This document shows, piece by piece, positions 34,901 to 46,136 of a DNA stretch of 64,000 nucleotides. Positions within the stretch are counted from its first letter, which is position 1, and each line of letters opens with the position of its first letter. The translations under genes were made by a program, and so were the position numbers. The DNA is from Magnaporthiopsis rhizophila (lineage: Eukaryota; Ascomycota; Sordariomycetes; Magnaporthales; Magnaporthaceae), in assembly GCA_003049465.1 (NCBI GenBank), contig PYSS01000019.1:338293-402292 (forward strand), written 5' to 3'. The notes below the pieces were generated by a model that worked only from the letters and a program-made list of their open reading frames with translations, did no database searches and was not told the DNA's origin.

Positions 34901-36266
34901 CGAGGGTCGGCAAGGCGGGCCGCTTGTCCATGATGTCGCAAACGACCTGCCTGAGATTCGACACTATGGCGATGCGGAGGGCCTCGCCCTGCGACTGGTT
35001 GATGTCGGCATCGCCCGCGCCCAGGAGGAGCTTCTCCAACTCCCGGTGGAACGGGTCCGGGCCGCCGGGGCTGGTCTGGCCGCGGCTGAGGAGTCGCACG
35101 CACTGGACAAAGGCGTCCCCGACGGGCCGGCCCCGCACGCCCATCGACAGCAGCAGGGCCACCGTCTCGTACATGACCTCGCTGTCCTTGATCTTCATGG
35201 CCTGTGCCGTCGCGGCCACCATGCAGCCCTGCGACGGGCTCAGCCTCAGCAGCCGTGCCAGCGTGACGGTCTGGTTGCCCTTGATGGCCTCGAGAACGGC
35301 GAGGGTGTGGAAGGGGTCGGCGGGTCGGGCGTTCTGCAGGATCAGCTCGAGCAGCCGGGACTGTCTCTTCTTGACGCTGTTGACGAGGCCCGACGTGAAG
35401 AGCCGCTCGGTCCGCTCGCCGCGCGCGCCGGCCTTGAGGCAGATCTCCATCATCTGGCGCTGTATCGCATCGTCGCTGTTCCACAGGTTCTGGTGCGCCA
35501 CGCCGAGCGCGATGTCGAGCGACGCCTCGGAGGCCCGTACCGGGCCTGATATCAGGATCCTGAGGTAGTCAATCTTCTGGGCGCCGACGGCCATGGCCAA
35601 TGCCGTGCCCAGGCCGTAATTGGGGTCCGCGCCGGCTGCCACCAGCAGGCGCAGGATCTCGGTCGCGCCATTCTGCACCGCCATGGCGAGGGAGACGGAG
35701 AGGCAGTCGACGCAGGGGCGCTTGGGGCCAGACACGAGCAGCCTGATGATGTCGGTCTCGCTGCAGATCATGGCCTTCTCGAAGTCTTCGTGGAGCTCGG
35801 CCGGATCGGCGCCGTGTTTGAGCAGGACGGCGAGTATGTCCAGGTCGCGGCGCAGGAGCCCGTAGTGCAGTGCGTTGTCGAGGTTCTCCTGGTCCGCCTT
35901 GGCGGCGAGGGCCTCGACGAGCATCGGCCCGCAGCGGACGGTGGCGATCTGGAGCACATCGCTGCGCTCGGGTTGCTGGTTCCGGCGGGCGACCTTCTTC
36001 CACAGGCTCGAGCTGCTGCGCCGCGTGTGGTTGACGTCGCCGCCGAGGTCGAGGAGGGCCTTGACCAGGTCGACGGATCCGTTCTCGTCCACGATGCGGC
36101 CCATGATGTAGTTGATCTCTTTATATGTGAAGCTGCCATCCTTGGGGAACTTTGAGCACTGGCATTTGCACACCACTGGCGAGTCGGGGTCCGCATGTTC
36201 CTCGCGGTGCTCCCGCAGGAGCTGGGTCGCCTTCTCCCTGTGCCAATTCGTCTTCATCGCGGGCAT
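31950..36266 (-). CDS. Large ankyrin-repeat protein with SP-rich linker
   Basis: The frame runs without a stop for 1,438 codons, but an internal intron 33395-33472 (78 nt, GTAAGT, TACTAAC branch, CTCAG) is strongly indicated, giving 1,412 residues. Many degenerate ankyrin-type helical pairs are seen from about residue 60 onward: LVKALLDLGGDVN, ILAVLLKHGAD, ILRLLVAAGADPN, LLDLLLAHGADVN, LLLAAKTGRPGLVDKFIRLGA and VNLLRRAGADPLL. A Ser/Pro linker around residues 690-740 repeats SPRSP, RPMSP and HPTSP. The C-terminal 300 residues are low complexity: Arg/Glu-rich coiled region, poly-Gln, then Ser/Lys/Arg-rich. Near the N-terminus VCKCQCSKF contains closely spaced cysteines. No enzymatic, HET or NACHT domain is seen, so a scaffold role is only a guess. 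The first ATG in frame is used. Confidence 0.9.
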   Translation of the reverse strand: MPAMKTNWHREKATQLLREHREEHADPDSPVVCKCQCSKFPKDGSFTYKEINYIMGRIVDENGSVDLVKALLDLGGDVNHTRRSSSSLWKKVARRNQQPERSDVLQIATVRCGPMLVEALAAKADQENLDNALHYGLLRRDLDILAVLLKHGADPAELHEDFEKAMICSETDIIRLLVSGPKRPCVDCLSVSLAMAVQNGATEILRLLVAAGADPNYGLGTALAMAVGAQKIDYLRILISGPVRASEASLDIALGVAHQNLWNSDDAIQRQMMEICLKAGARGERTERLFTSGLVNSVKKRQSRLLELILQNARPADPFHTLAVLEAIKGNQTVTLARLLRLSPSQGCMVAATAQAMKIKDSEVMYETVALLLSMGVRGRPVGDAFVQCVRLLSRGQTSPGGPDPFHRELEKLLLGAGDADINQSQGEALRIAIVSNLRQVVCDIMDKRPALPTLEAALPAAMRVRDATHKMEIVQMLLLGGLEGPVVDKALVDAVNGAPRNTPLVELLLTAASVDHNAGEALVGSIRNQDLDLLRLILAKRPGRQAVSSAARAAMDLGTVDRRTTIGELIGSFDTEHLNLCLAQAIQMSKRDMTLVGMLLDAGARPEHDGGVCLKLAATTSDLVLLRLLAAKTGVNEKVFTDALAQLISTDHSWMSQSRVEIVELLLRHGASGPVVNRALLDVVQAMMPSRSPKMPSSPRSPQSPRRPMSPGHPTSPRSPVRPMSPLSSKSPVPMHPTSPRSPASVRTASSQSSNLPADSLLDLLLAHGADVNFEGGKAAQLVARSGDRHSLRKFLAQRGANKQTATAALYAALTAGHSEARLLELIDVLSDHKAAATPDFSAAPADGMMPPVFLCLAAYPRSTMVINRLISAGCNLDQTVAQIVYGPSSESGRDTPPFGQEPVNALIWALLQPSHRISSAVITELAEQGGKSAVQYTIGTDPEPDPRTNINQPTSGNVKFTTTRSRVTPLLLAAKTGRPGLVDKFIRLGASASGQDAFGRSALFYASRIGSHESVVLLLKQKVPVDDGSLHEAARNFQVDVMEKLIAAGHDPNLRSCQHHGHTALTEMASKGSVPKDHEAAEAAVNLLRRAGADPLLQVGGKTAVFWALENNGGSRRSSQATSSSSSSISAEAMTRLLVEGILYKTLGDERNVFRDAAVDGFFYYSPTMYLEKGRSNATTTPEAAQALLALLRAHAAVDRFYAGADADEQPPDAVGMPEEIREIERERRARRLRQQRAEEEAAAAEAEAAVGVYEVRRRSDNNNDGDGGSTRSDPRRRQQQLRAEEQALEAWRREMETREGRGTPPAAHHQQPWTPQMVREDGSGGSGRRADWVTQSPAVAMASAWAANGDQPPQPPQQQQQSPPRRPPPQTKLKKHGSEKSSSSSTTRSGSTSGKSSKSSKSSRSAASGAKASSRKPGSTASTRQGSSRRVAATR

Positions 36267-37817
36267 CCCTGAGGCGGAGAGTTCCCGAGACTATCTTGAG
36301 AGTGTCCCCAACGTCGCCATGAGGAGCAACTGCTCAAGATAGAGAGCTGAAGAGGAGGATCAGGACCAAGGTGCTAATAAAATGGGGCGATGCTGCTGAT
36401 CCTTAGAAAAGTAGGCAGGTATGTACTGTAGGTGCCACAGCTCAACCCCTTGATGGGCTGAACAGTGTGAACGGTGTAAGCAGCCCACCAACAAGCGCTG
36501 GTTCGGGGGCTCTACCAAACTAGGTACGGGGGTTAGTGGATGGGGTTGTGGTGGCGGCGGCGGTGGCCGGTATTAGCGGAGAGCAAGGCGGCAACGCGGT
36601 CGCGGGGGAATTGAGAAGACACAGGTTCGAATTGGTTGCAACAGAGGGTGGTAACGCCCAGCTCCAAGATTATACATATTTGGTGGCTCCAGCCCCGGGT
36701 TACGTCGATGGGCCTATCAAGACCTCCGTCTGTTTTGGGGTAAAGGAGCACATGCACTACGGCTCTCTCCCATGAAAGCGGCATTCGAGAAGAACCGCCG
36801 GTTCATGCGGCTTCTACCCGAGGATAGGGATTGGCAGGCAGGACCCAACCTAGCAGTAGTGGCCCGATGTCATTCGGCCGGCGCTCAGGCATCAACAGCA
36901 TAAAGCAAGGCAAAGACGGACAGGCAGCAAATCCCCTCGGGTTTCTCTGTACGCAACGGCGCGCGGCAGGCCGTGAGCCAACTGGATGGTCTGGTTTCAA
37001 GCAGCAAGGTATAATCCTTATTGGATGGAGGCCCAGTGAATAAAGACTGCCCAGGGAATCCGGCTTTGGGAGGAGGGGCGTGGGGGCCTGCAAGCGCTCG
37101 CTGGGGATTGAAAGGCAGGCCAAAGACAGGGGTTTGCAGCTGCGTCTAGACAGCAACGAGCAGCCACAGCCAATCGTCTGGCACAGAACGGCGTTCGATG
37201 AAACAAACGCATCCGCCACTTGGCTGTAAACGCATGACAGTGGCCAAACGGGACGGCGTCTACCGCCCTTGAACAGGTTGCAAGAGCCCAGCATTAACCT
37301 GCACCCTGGGAAGCCCTCTGGCCGGCACCATACGCGTCAGGCGCCCGTCATCGGTTCCCCGGTCGGCCGAGCCAGCATGTGAAGCAGACCACCAGGATCG
37401 AAGCTTGCACCATGTGGCAGCTGTGTGTTGGTCCGTCTGGCGCCAGGCGTCTGCAGGTCTGACAGGGAAGACCTCGAACAGCCGCCTCCCTACGAATGCC
37501 GACCGACAATCCGTCAGTCATTCGATGCCCCATCGCCAAAAGCCTTGATTTTCCCATCGCGCCAGAATCAGCCGCAGTGTCATTAAACGCCTAAGACGCC
37601 TTAATACCTAGATACCGCCCATCTGCATAGTTGTGTATCATCCAAACTTCCAGTGGCAGCCCAGACCGGCTCCACGCAGACAATGCAGAAAACACCAGAG
37701 TCCATGCCGCGAAGCTGTGGGTTAAAGCAAAGCGCCCTCGAATTGCGGTTGGGCAGTAGCAAGCATAAACTGAGCCATGAGACGAACGGGGCAAGCTGGC
37801 CTTTTGCGTCGGCCGTC
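36267..37817. other. Ankyrin-gene upstream region and sf3a3 3' flank
   Basis: About 1.55 kb without a supportable gene. A G-rich patch (GGTGGCGGCGGCGGTGG) lies near 36550. ORFs of 60-160 codons on both strands lack domains or introns. Confidence 0.45.
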
Positions 37818-39463
37818 TCAGAGCAAGCCTTGTTTCTGCAGGTCGTAGTAGACCTTCTCGGGCATGACGTTTCCGTCGGCATCCTCCATCTGCACAATGC
37901 TGCCGTCGTCTCCCTTGTTCTTCTTGCGGTCGCGCTGGATCTTTTCCCATAGTTTGAGCGCCTCCTCGATGCTGGTGATATCGCGGAAAAGCGCCGTGTT
38001 GCTGACACCAAGACACTTGAGGCCGTAGATGTGGCGCGCCTCGTTGAAGTGCTTCTCGTAGGCCCGCCGGCCCATGTAGACAAAGTTTCCGCAGATCTCG
38101 CAGTTGAACTCGACACCCAGCCCATGCAGCCGATACAGCCAGAACGGGATCGGCTTGCCGTCCCAGGCCAGCGGCAGCTTCAGGGGGTTGTAGATCTTCT
38201 CCTCGCCGTCGTCCTCCTCGTCCTCTTCCTCGTCCACATTCATCAGCTGCGGGTTGTAACCACCCGAATTGCTGCTCGTCAGATTGTAGAAGTTTTCCAG
38301 CTCTTGCTGCCGCTCGCGCTCTGTCATGCCTTGTCTCCGCTCCACGTTGATCTTGGTCTCGTCTCGCTCCGTCTTCATAGTCTCGGCGAGGCGCTTAATC
38401 CTGTACTCGCGCTCCGCGACCGCCCGCTCCTTGAGCCGGGTGGCCGACTCTTTCTTGCCATTGGTTCCGCCGTTCGGATCGCCGCCGGCTTCGTCACCTC
38501 CGTCCTGGAGTCGCTTGGCCCGTGCTTCGGCAGCCTTTATGTGTTTCCTGCCCGCCAGGTGAGCCTTGTGCACATTCTCGTTCTTGAACTCCTTCTCGCA
38601 GTCGGCGCACCAGACTGCCTCTGCCGTGCTGGCAGCACGTGCCCCACCCGAGCCGTCCGTCGCGCTCGGCTTTTCACGCTCCCAGCCAGGCACCTCGTCC
38701 TTCTCCCAGGCGGCCTCAAAATCGGAGGCGTACGTAGCGAAGAGCTTGTCGAGGTCTTCGAGAGGCCTCGTGCGGCGGATAAACGACTCGAGGTAGCCCG
38801 CCAGATCGCCGACGTACTTGAAGTACTGATCTGTAAGCTTGTCCGACCGTTTCACACCACCGGCACCGGCCGCAAAGTCGTCGAACAGCTCGATGTACTG
38901 CAGGTAGGATCGGTGCTTGACGCCGGGGAGGTTGACAAAGCCCTCATGCGACATGTGCAGATCGAAGAACTTGCCAAAGGCCTCTTCACCCGAGAACATG
39001 CCGTCGACCACGTAAGGCTGCGCGTCAGGGCCGTCCCTCTTCGGCCGGTACCGAAGCTCGGGGTTCTGGGCCTGCTCGTTTGGGTACTTGGCGTGGTGCT
39101 CCTTTATGTCGTTCAGCTGCCTGTAGAACTCCTCGAAGGGGTCCCCAGAGCCGATCATCTGGACCTCCTTGGACCGCTGGCCGTCGGCGTCTTCGTACAT
39201 GGCGATGAGCTCGGTGGACTGCTTCTGGATTTGATCGAGGAGTTGCGATACTTCATGGTCGCGGTTTAGGCGATCGCGAATCTGGCGGACGATTTAGAGG
39301 GAAAGTTAGCACGCGGTGGGGCGACGATGCGAAGTTCGGGGGCAGGGGCAACGAGCAAGACATCGCGACGTACGAAAGTTGGTTCGAAGCTCATGCGATC
39401 TGCGACACCCTGTTCCAGCCGCTCCAAGTCCTCTTGGACATAGCGCTGATCTTCGAGAAGCAT
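37818..39463 (-). CDS. prp9: Splicing factor 3A subunit 3 (SF3A3/Prp9)
   Basis: This is the SF3a60 subunit of the U2 snRNP, needed for pre-spliceosome assembly in the nucleus. The exons are 39463-39374 and 39281-37818, giving 517 residues, close to SF3a60 of other species. The intron 39282-39373 (GTACGT...GCCAG) joins MSFEPTF to IRDRLNRDHEVSQLL in phase 0. The N-terminal helix LLEDQRYVQEDLERLEQ binds the U2 partner subunits. Blocks FEEFYRQLNDIKEHHAKYP and GKFFDLHMSHEGFVNL are family hallmarks. A first C2H2 finger (WCADCEKEF...H...GRKH) lies at about 255-285. The C-terminal matrin-type finger (CEICGNFVYMGRRAYEKHF) and its helix follow at about 440-480. An acidic EEEDEEDDGEEK stretch precedes it. 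It is divergent from fal1. Confidence 0.96.
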
Positions 39464-39866
39464 TCCGGGTGGTCTTCAGCAAAGAATTACGCTGGTTTAA
39501 AGACAAATGCTATTGTGGCCGATGGGCGACCTCCCAGCCTTTGAAAATCGAACGGATGCACGAGCTTCCATTCGAAAACCGGACAAGGCTGAATCTTCAT
39601 GGGCATGATTTGATCGCGAATTTGATGGACGTGTGGCCGGCAGCCAATCAACGCGGCGCTTGCAGCAACCTACTCCATAAATTTTTCCTGGAAGTCGTCA
39701 GAGACCCACCCCAGTCTGCCTCCGTTTCACCCAGACTTTGATCCTCAAGTCGCGACTGAGAATTGATCGAGTCCTCTCAATAGCCGCATCCATCCGTCGT
39801 CGAGCCTGCAGACCCTGCAGGAACCACACATTCAGCCCGGCGAGCCCCTTTGTTCACACCGCAATC
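39464..39866. promoter_or_regulatory. Divergent promoter, prp9 / fal1
   Basis: A 403-bp region separates the start codons of two divergent genes that both act on pre-mRNA. A C/T-rich leader-like stretch (39760-39860) precedes fal1. Specific factor sites were not assigned. Confidence 0.55.
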
Positions 39867-41234
39867 ATGGCTGAAGCCAGCGGCAGCGGTAGCGGCAGCG
39901 GCATTGACCGCAAGGCTGAGGAGCGGATGGAGTTCACCACCTCCAAGGAAGTGACGGTGCACCCGACTTTCGAGTCCATGGCTCTCAAAGGTGAGGAAAA
40001 CACGCTTTTCCCGCTGTGCCAGCCACCAAGCAGTTGCTGACACACTTCTTCCCAGAGAGCCTCCTGCGCGGCATCTACGCCTACGGCTACGAGTCCCCCT
40101 CGGCTGTCCAGTCGCGCGCCATCGTCCAGGTGTGCAAGGGCCGTGACACAATCGCCCAGGCCCAGTCAGGGACGGGAAAGACGGCGACGTTCTCGATCAG
40201 CATGCTGCAGGTTATCGACACTGCCGTGCGCGAGACCCAAGCTCTGGTGCTATCCCCGACCCGCGAGCTTGCCACCCAGATCCAGAGCGTCGTCATGGCC
40301 CTCGGCGACTACATGAATGTCCAGTGCCACGCCTGCATTGGCGGCACCAACGTCGGCGAGGATATCCGCAAGCTCGACTATGGCCAGCACATTGTGTCGG
40401 GAACCCCGGGCCGTGTTGCCGACATGATCCGCCGCCGTCACCTGCGCACGCGCCACATCAAGATGCTGGTGCTAGACGAGGCCGACGAGCTTCTGAACCA
40501 GGGGTTCCGCGAGCAAATTTACGATGTCTACCGCTATCTGCCGCCCGCGACCCAAGTCGTCGTCGTCTCCGCCACGCTCCCCTACGACGTGCTCGACATG
40601 ACCACCAAGTTCATGACCGACCCCGTCCGCATCCTCGTCAAGCGTGACGAGCTGACGCTGGAGGGATTGAAGCAGTACTTCATCGCAATCGAAAAGGAGG
40701 ACTGGAAGTTCGACACCCTGTGCGATCTCTACGACACCCTCACTATCACCCAGGCTGTAATCTTCTGCAACACCCGCCGCAAGGTCGATTGGTTAACCGA
40801 CAAAATGCGCGAGGCAAACTTTACCGTCAGCAGCATGCATGGTGACATGCCGCAAAAGGAACGCGACAGCATCATGCAGGACTTCAGGCAGGGCAACAGC
40901 CGTGTCCTAATCTCGACCGATGTCTGGGCCCGCGGAATCGACGTCCAGCAGGTCAGCCTAGTTATCAACTACGACCTGCCCAGCAACCGTGAGAACTACA
41001 TCCATCGCATCGGTCGCTCTGGCAGGTTCGGTCGCAAGGGCGTTGCTATCAACTTCGTCACTAGCGAGGACGTGCGCATCCTGCGTGATATCGAACGTAT
41101 GTCTTTTGATATTTGCTCCTTGTGAGATCGTCAGTTGGTGGTTTCGTTGTACTGACAGTGCCGACATCCGTCCAGTTTACTACTCGACCCAGATCGACGA
41201 GATGCCCATGAACGTTGCGGATCTCATTGCCTAA
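39867..41234 (+). CDS. fal1: DEAD-box RNA helicase FAL1 (eIF4A-III)
   Basis: FAL1/eIF4A-III is an ATP-dependent RNA helicase: the core of the exon-junction complex in many eukaryotes and a rRNA-processing factor in yeast. The exons are 39867-39990, 40056-41096 and 41176-41234, giving 407 residues. The introns are 39991-40055 (GTGAGG...CCCAG) and 41097-41175 (GTATGT...TCCAG). The motifs are in order: Q-motif region (YGYESPSAVQSRAI), I AQSGTGKT, Ia PTRELA, Ib TPGR, II DEAD, III SAT, IV VIFCNTRRK, V STDVWARGID and VI HRIGRSGRFG. The Ser/Gly repeat at the N-terminus (ASGSGSGSGI) is variable in the family. The C-terminus IDEMPMNVADLIA is the conserved eIF4A-type end and is restored only by the second splice. 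The STDVWARGID form of motif V points to eIF4A-III rather than eIF4A. Confidence 0.96.
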
Positions 41235-44200
41235 GATCCTGAACATCTCCATCCTGATGGACCGCAGCCCCAGTCAAGTATATGTTGAGATTACTTGCAG
41301 ATGGCCGGGCCGTGCGCCGAACTGGGCACGCCAAGCATCAAACATATGGGAGGAAACGGGCATGTCGAATAAACCGTATGTTTTCATGCGTCCGGTGCTC
41401 CCTCCCAGCTCAAGATATGTGGACAGTGGCTGACATATATTGTACCCCGTCCGATAGGCCATGTTGAAGAATCAGACTGGTTTCGTATAACGTGCCAATC
41501 CTGGATTGCCATTCGTCATCACTGGGCTCACAGGCCGCCAACGACAGGCCGGCTAGCGGCCTACTCGGCCCAACGAGCCGTGGTGGGGGGGAGGAAAAGG
41601 AGCCTGGTGCAAACGGCTCCATGTTGGACTGCACAAATATAACTTGGCATGTAACCTACTAACGGCAAAGCGGAAGAGACCGCGATTACTACGCGTACGC
41701 AAGGCCTGATGACGTTCATTGTGTCTACTATTCCCGGGAACGACAGACGTTACATCCTGTTCTGGTAGCTAACGAAAACAGCGTGGCCCATATGTGGATT
41801 GGCGGAGGGCCAAAGCTGGGCGAGTCCGGACTCTTTCTCGACACATCGCCCTCGCCGTCAAGTCAACATTCAGACAGGAGCTGGGCAGTTTACCAGGCCC
41901 AGCCTCAGCGGAAAGAAGGCGCGGCCGGGCCGAATTCGGTCGATAAGTTATATTCAGTCGAGGGTTGATATTGGATACAACCAACGACCTGTCCGAATTT
42001 CGGGAGCCGTTGCTGATCCACTCCATATGGTTTGATCATGCGATTTTAAGTGCGGACCACACAGCGCCTCGCAAGTAACAGCTGAGCCGCGAGCGCCAGG
42101 ACAAAGATGCATGCAGCACAGAAATGGGACCCGGTGTGCATGCCACCTTCGCCCCATCTTGTTTGGACGGGCGAATCTGCAGGCACTGTGGATCGTTGGC
42201 TTGCGTGTCTCAACAATCACATGCGCCGGACACTCACCGATGTTTCCTGCGATTTTGAGGCGAGCACGGCTCGGTCGTCTCACCGCGAGGTCAGTACAAG
42301 CGGGGTTTTGGCTTCCTCCACGCTCCTATCTCACCCTGTCACTTTCTCGGATCCTGGTACCTGGCAGTCCTGAAGATCGCGCGAGGTGGTTACCGCACCG
42401 GGCCTGGAGACATGGTTGTCGCTCCGCATCGGCTGTCGAAACCAACATATCTTTCCCTTTTCCACGATGAACCCACGCCGGTCGGTCGGGGAAGAAGACT
42501 GGACGCCGGCCCGAACGCAAATTGACGAGTTGCCTACCCCATGCTTCATCCATGACACATTGAATCCTCCTCGACGTCGGCTCCGCGCGGGCCGTGCACA
42601 CCATAGGAAGGGTGCAAATGGAGCACGACAAGCGGCGCATTGTGCTTGCGCACTCAGCGAGGTGTGATTCCGACAAAAAATGGACCACTCTTCTTTTTCA
42701 ATTTTACCGACATTGCACGGGCCATAGATCCATCCACTTCCGCTGTGGACCGGCCGCCCCTTGTCAGTGCGGAAAAGGAGCTATGGCCGCCTAGTGTCCC
42801 TTACAGACCGGGATGCCTTGTGTGCTCTGTGCCCTGTGCTCGTGGGCTTGCGCTTGCCTACCCCCCAGTCCCGGGTCAGCCTCGTCCTTTCCCGCATGGC
42901 ACCTTGGGACGGTGTAATTTGCCCTGCGATAGCCGTCTTTGACGTATGCCCTGTATGGGAAATTAGAGACGAGAGGCTCTGGAGTGATGATGTTTAGGTA
43001 TGAATTGCTAAGCCATGCACAGCAAAAAAGCGAGCTTCGGTTTCCATCTTCCAGATTCCATCTGCGACTCGCGTGGCACCAATCTTGTGTAGCAAAGATG
43101 CATCAAAGTGGTTTCCAAGCGACGCCGAGAATCGAGCCGCTAGGCAAGCCGCAAAAGTCCTCCACTGGTGCGCTAGATCCGCATGTGGAAAGGCCTTTTT
43201 TTTCTCCTCTTCTTCCCCAGGGTCCAATGATTTCCACAGGGTCCTTCTTTTGTGAATCGTCCATGCAGGGCCCTTGGGACAGACGACTCGCGGCCAAGCT
43301 TGAAAAACGAAAAAAGCACGCACGAGACAGGCCCCGTCTGCGCTTTCCCACGTGCCTGCGCTGCTGCCGCCCAGCTGGGTTGAACGATTAACCGGGCTCA
43401 TGGTCCGTCTCTATTTTCGGCACGAGCAAGTTTTGTGTTTCCCCAGCATGGCATGGCAAAGGCGTGGCTCTCTCTCTCTTTCTCTCCGGCTGGTTCATCC
43501 GTTGTTGGTGACACGCGGCGGGAGCTTAAGTCATGGAAGCCGCGATGCGATTTCCGAATGGCATGGAGATGAGACGACAATCGGGCCGCCTCAACGATTT
43601 TACCTAAGGGTATAGATCATTTCCCGTCCAGTGCCTGTAGCCTATCTCCCCTGGTCACATGCTCCAGATGAAGCAGGACTGCAGAGTGGTCTTACAGTAA
43701 ACAAGAGAGCATCCCGAGCCCGCCGAAGGAGGATAGGATTGTTCCTTCCAAGAATGACGTGGGACGGCTGCTGCCGGAAAACGCAATAAGACCGGCCACC
43801 CGCGCGGCGCCTCCCCGTCCGGGGCCGACAAAGACGACGACAAGGCTTGGAAAAAGGCATCTCGGGTGCGGTGGCTATGTCCCCGATTGGAAACATGCCC
43901 GAAGTTCGCTTTCGTCTCACCATCCTTCTGTTGTTGCTTGTGCACACCGAGAGCTATCGGGCTTGCACGTAATCGCCAGCAGGCCTTTGGATGTGGGGAC
44001 GGCGAAATAACCGCATACCCAGTGTCAAATGCAAAAACGGCCCTTTCAGGATATCGAGATCGCCAGATTTCCCTTCCCGGAACCCAGTGAATTCGCCGGC
44101 AGGGTTGACCCCGGAAGGATGGTTGGCCCTTGGGCAGAATATCAGGTCAAAGGTCGCTACGTCCATCGACTTTTTTTGCTCCCGGGTTCTCATCTCCCCT

Positions 44201-46136
44201 TTCCGTGCACCGTACCGAGAGAGCAGGCCTCGTCTCTTGCTTTGTTTCTGTCTTTGGGAAAAGGAACGAGAGGAATTGTGGGGGGAGCAAATTCCGTCCC
44301 GATCGGCGGGAATATCAACGTACGACTTTTTATTGAAATCTCCCATCCGGGCGGCAGCCCAACAACTTCCTGCCAACCACCGGGTGCTTTGTCTGGGTAC
44401 CTACCAGGTAGGACAGGGAGAAACGCGTAGCTATCATCCGCAGCGTGACCGAGGAGTGACAGACGCGACGCAGGGCCAGCAGTCGGAAAACGCATGAACC
44501 GGCACCGAGGGAGGACGGTCGGCGTTATCCTCTTTACGGATAGATGCCCGATGAGGTGTTTATGGACGCTTCTGATGCTAGTTCAAGGAACGGTCCCCGA
44601 GTGCGCTTGGCGGTGCATCTCTCTCTCGCTGACGAATGGCCAAGGCTGCGCCAGAGAAATAAATAAAACGAGCGACATGACTTCGTACCTTGCATGGATG
44701 GGGGAGGTGGTTCCGCGAAAAGCCAGGATCCCCTGCCAAGACATAACATCTGTGCATCCCACCTGCAGCTGCTGACGGCATGGGGCAAAACAGCCACTGC
44801 CAATCAATGATGGATAACAGCGCAACTCGTTCTCCGGGAGTCGTCCCGAGCAACAACGGATGAGAAAGGGCCGATGAGAATCGGATTCATGGACGCTGCC
44901 AAACACGGAACGAACGAGCACACAAACGCAGCCCCATATGATGGCTGCAAGAAGCAAGTTTCTCTTCGAATAAGGTCCGGGGCTGCCTGGCAGGGGGACG
45001 GCGCGGGAAAACTGTGCCCGCTGGCGCAAGCTCCATCTTTCTTTTTTTTCCCAGCACCTAGGTTGGTACCTAGCATGTAACCAAGCCATGGTGCCACCGG
45101 GCTGGAAAGTAACCAAGCGTAGTTCCGACATGTACCCTCAGCCAGCCGACAGCTGGGGTGGTCAGCCTTGGTGCCATACCGCCGCCGGCCTTGAAGAGGG
45201 AGGGGAGGGGTGGTTTCGCGCCAGGCCCATGCGGCACACCACACCCGCCGCTCGTGCGAAAAAGTGCGCCCAAGGGTACCAAGACGCATGCAAGCAAGCA
45301 GCCCCATGAAGCCCCGATGCGGGGACCTGGAGAGGTTGACCGATCGGTGATGTGCTCGCTCGTCTGCATATAATCTCAGCCTGGCGGCCCGTGAGACTGG
45401 ATAAGTCCTGGTACTCCGCCCCTCCCTTTTTTGGACTTTTTCTCTCTGTACCTTGCTGCTCATTTTTTTTTTCTTTTTTCCTAGATGCTCCAATAGTCTC
45501 TCCTCCGAGAACTCCCGCCAAACCGCGAAGAACTTCAACCAGGTATGACGCTTGTTGGGTGTCTGCCCCACATTTTCCCAGGATCGGGGAAGGAGGCACT
45601 CTATCAGAGGAGAAAAAGAAAGAAAACAGAAGGAAAAAACGCACATGAGACGAACTAGTTCCGAAGATGGAAAAAGAAAAGCAAAATGAAGCGTTGAAAT
45701 GAAGATCATCCATAAAAGAAGATTGGCTAACACGCTTGTGGACAGACCAACGTGGCCAACACCTGCTGGGCACGCACCGCACGAGAACAGCACGCGGAGC
45801 CGTCCTCACTCGCACTGCATCGGGAGGAGTTCTGTATAGCCGTGGGGACGACGGGAACCGGCACAGGTTTCCTTGGCCTTCTACAGACCGGCTCTGTTTG
45901 CCGCGCGGGCTTGGCTATTTTTTACTTGCAGGACATAGGCACATAGGTGCTGAGGCGGCGAAAAAGGAGGCTGCAGCAGGCTGGCGTGATTCGGCATATA
46001 CCACCAAGCCCCGAACCTAACACCACCGTCGACTCACATCGCGGGCTACCAGGTGACGGGGGCCTAGTTCGTGTAAGTGTGCTATGATCACACCATCCCA
46101 GGCCAAAGCTTGTTTCGTAGTTTTCGCTGCGCGTTC
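41235..46136. other. About 5 kb without a supportable gene
   Basis: ORFs of up to 329 codons exist here (for example 44804-45793 on the - strand), but they are rich in Cys, Trp, Ser and Arg, lack domains, overlap on both strands, and have no conserved-looking splice joins. I see no transposon ORF, tRNA or clear long repeat. Sequence composition is ordinary, not strongly AT-rich, which argues against heavy RIP. It may include regulatory DNA, an untranslated RNA, or exons of a lineage-specific protein that I cannot recognise. Confidence 0.5.

Noticed and set aside
32331..35568. Very long + strand frames opposite the ankyrin gene
   Set aside because: High GC at third positions leaves antisense frames open. 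Their Leu/Gly repeats mirror the SP-rich linker and show no domain.
44804..45793. 329-codon frame on the - strand
   Set aside because: Composition is random-like, with many Cys, Trp and Arg, no domain and no splice support. It overlaps other equally long frames.
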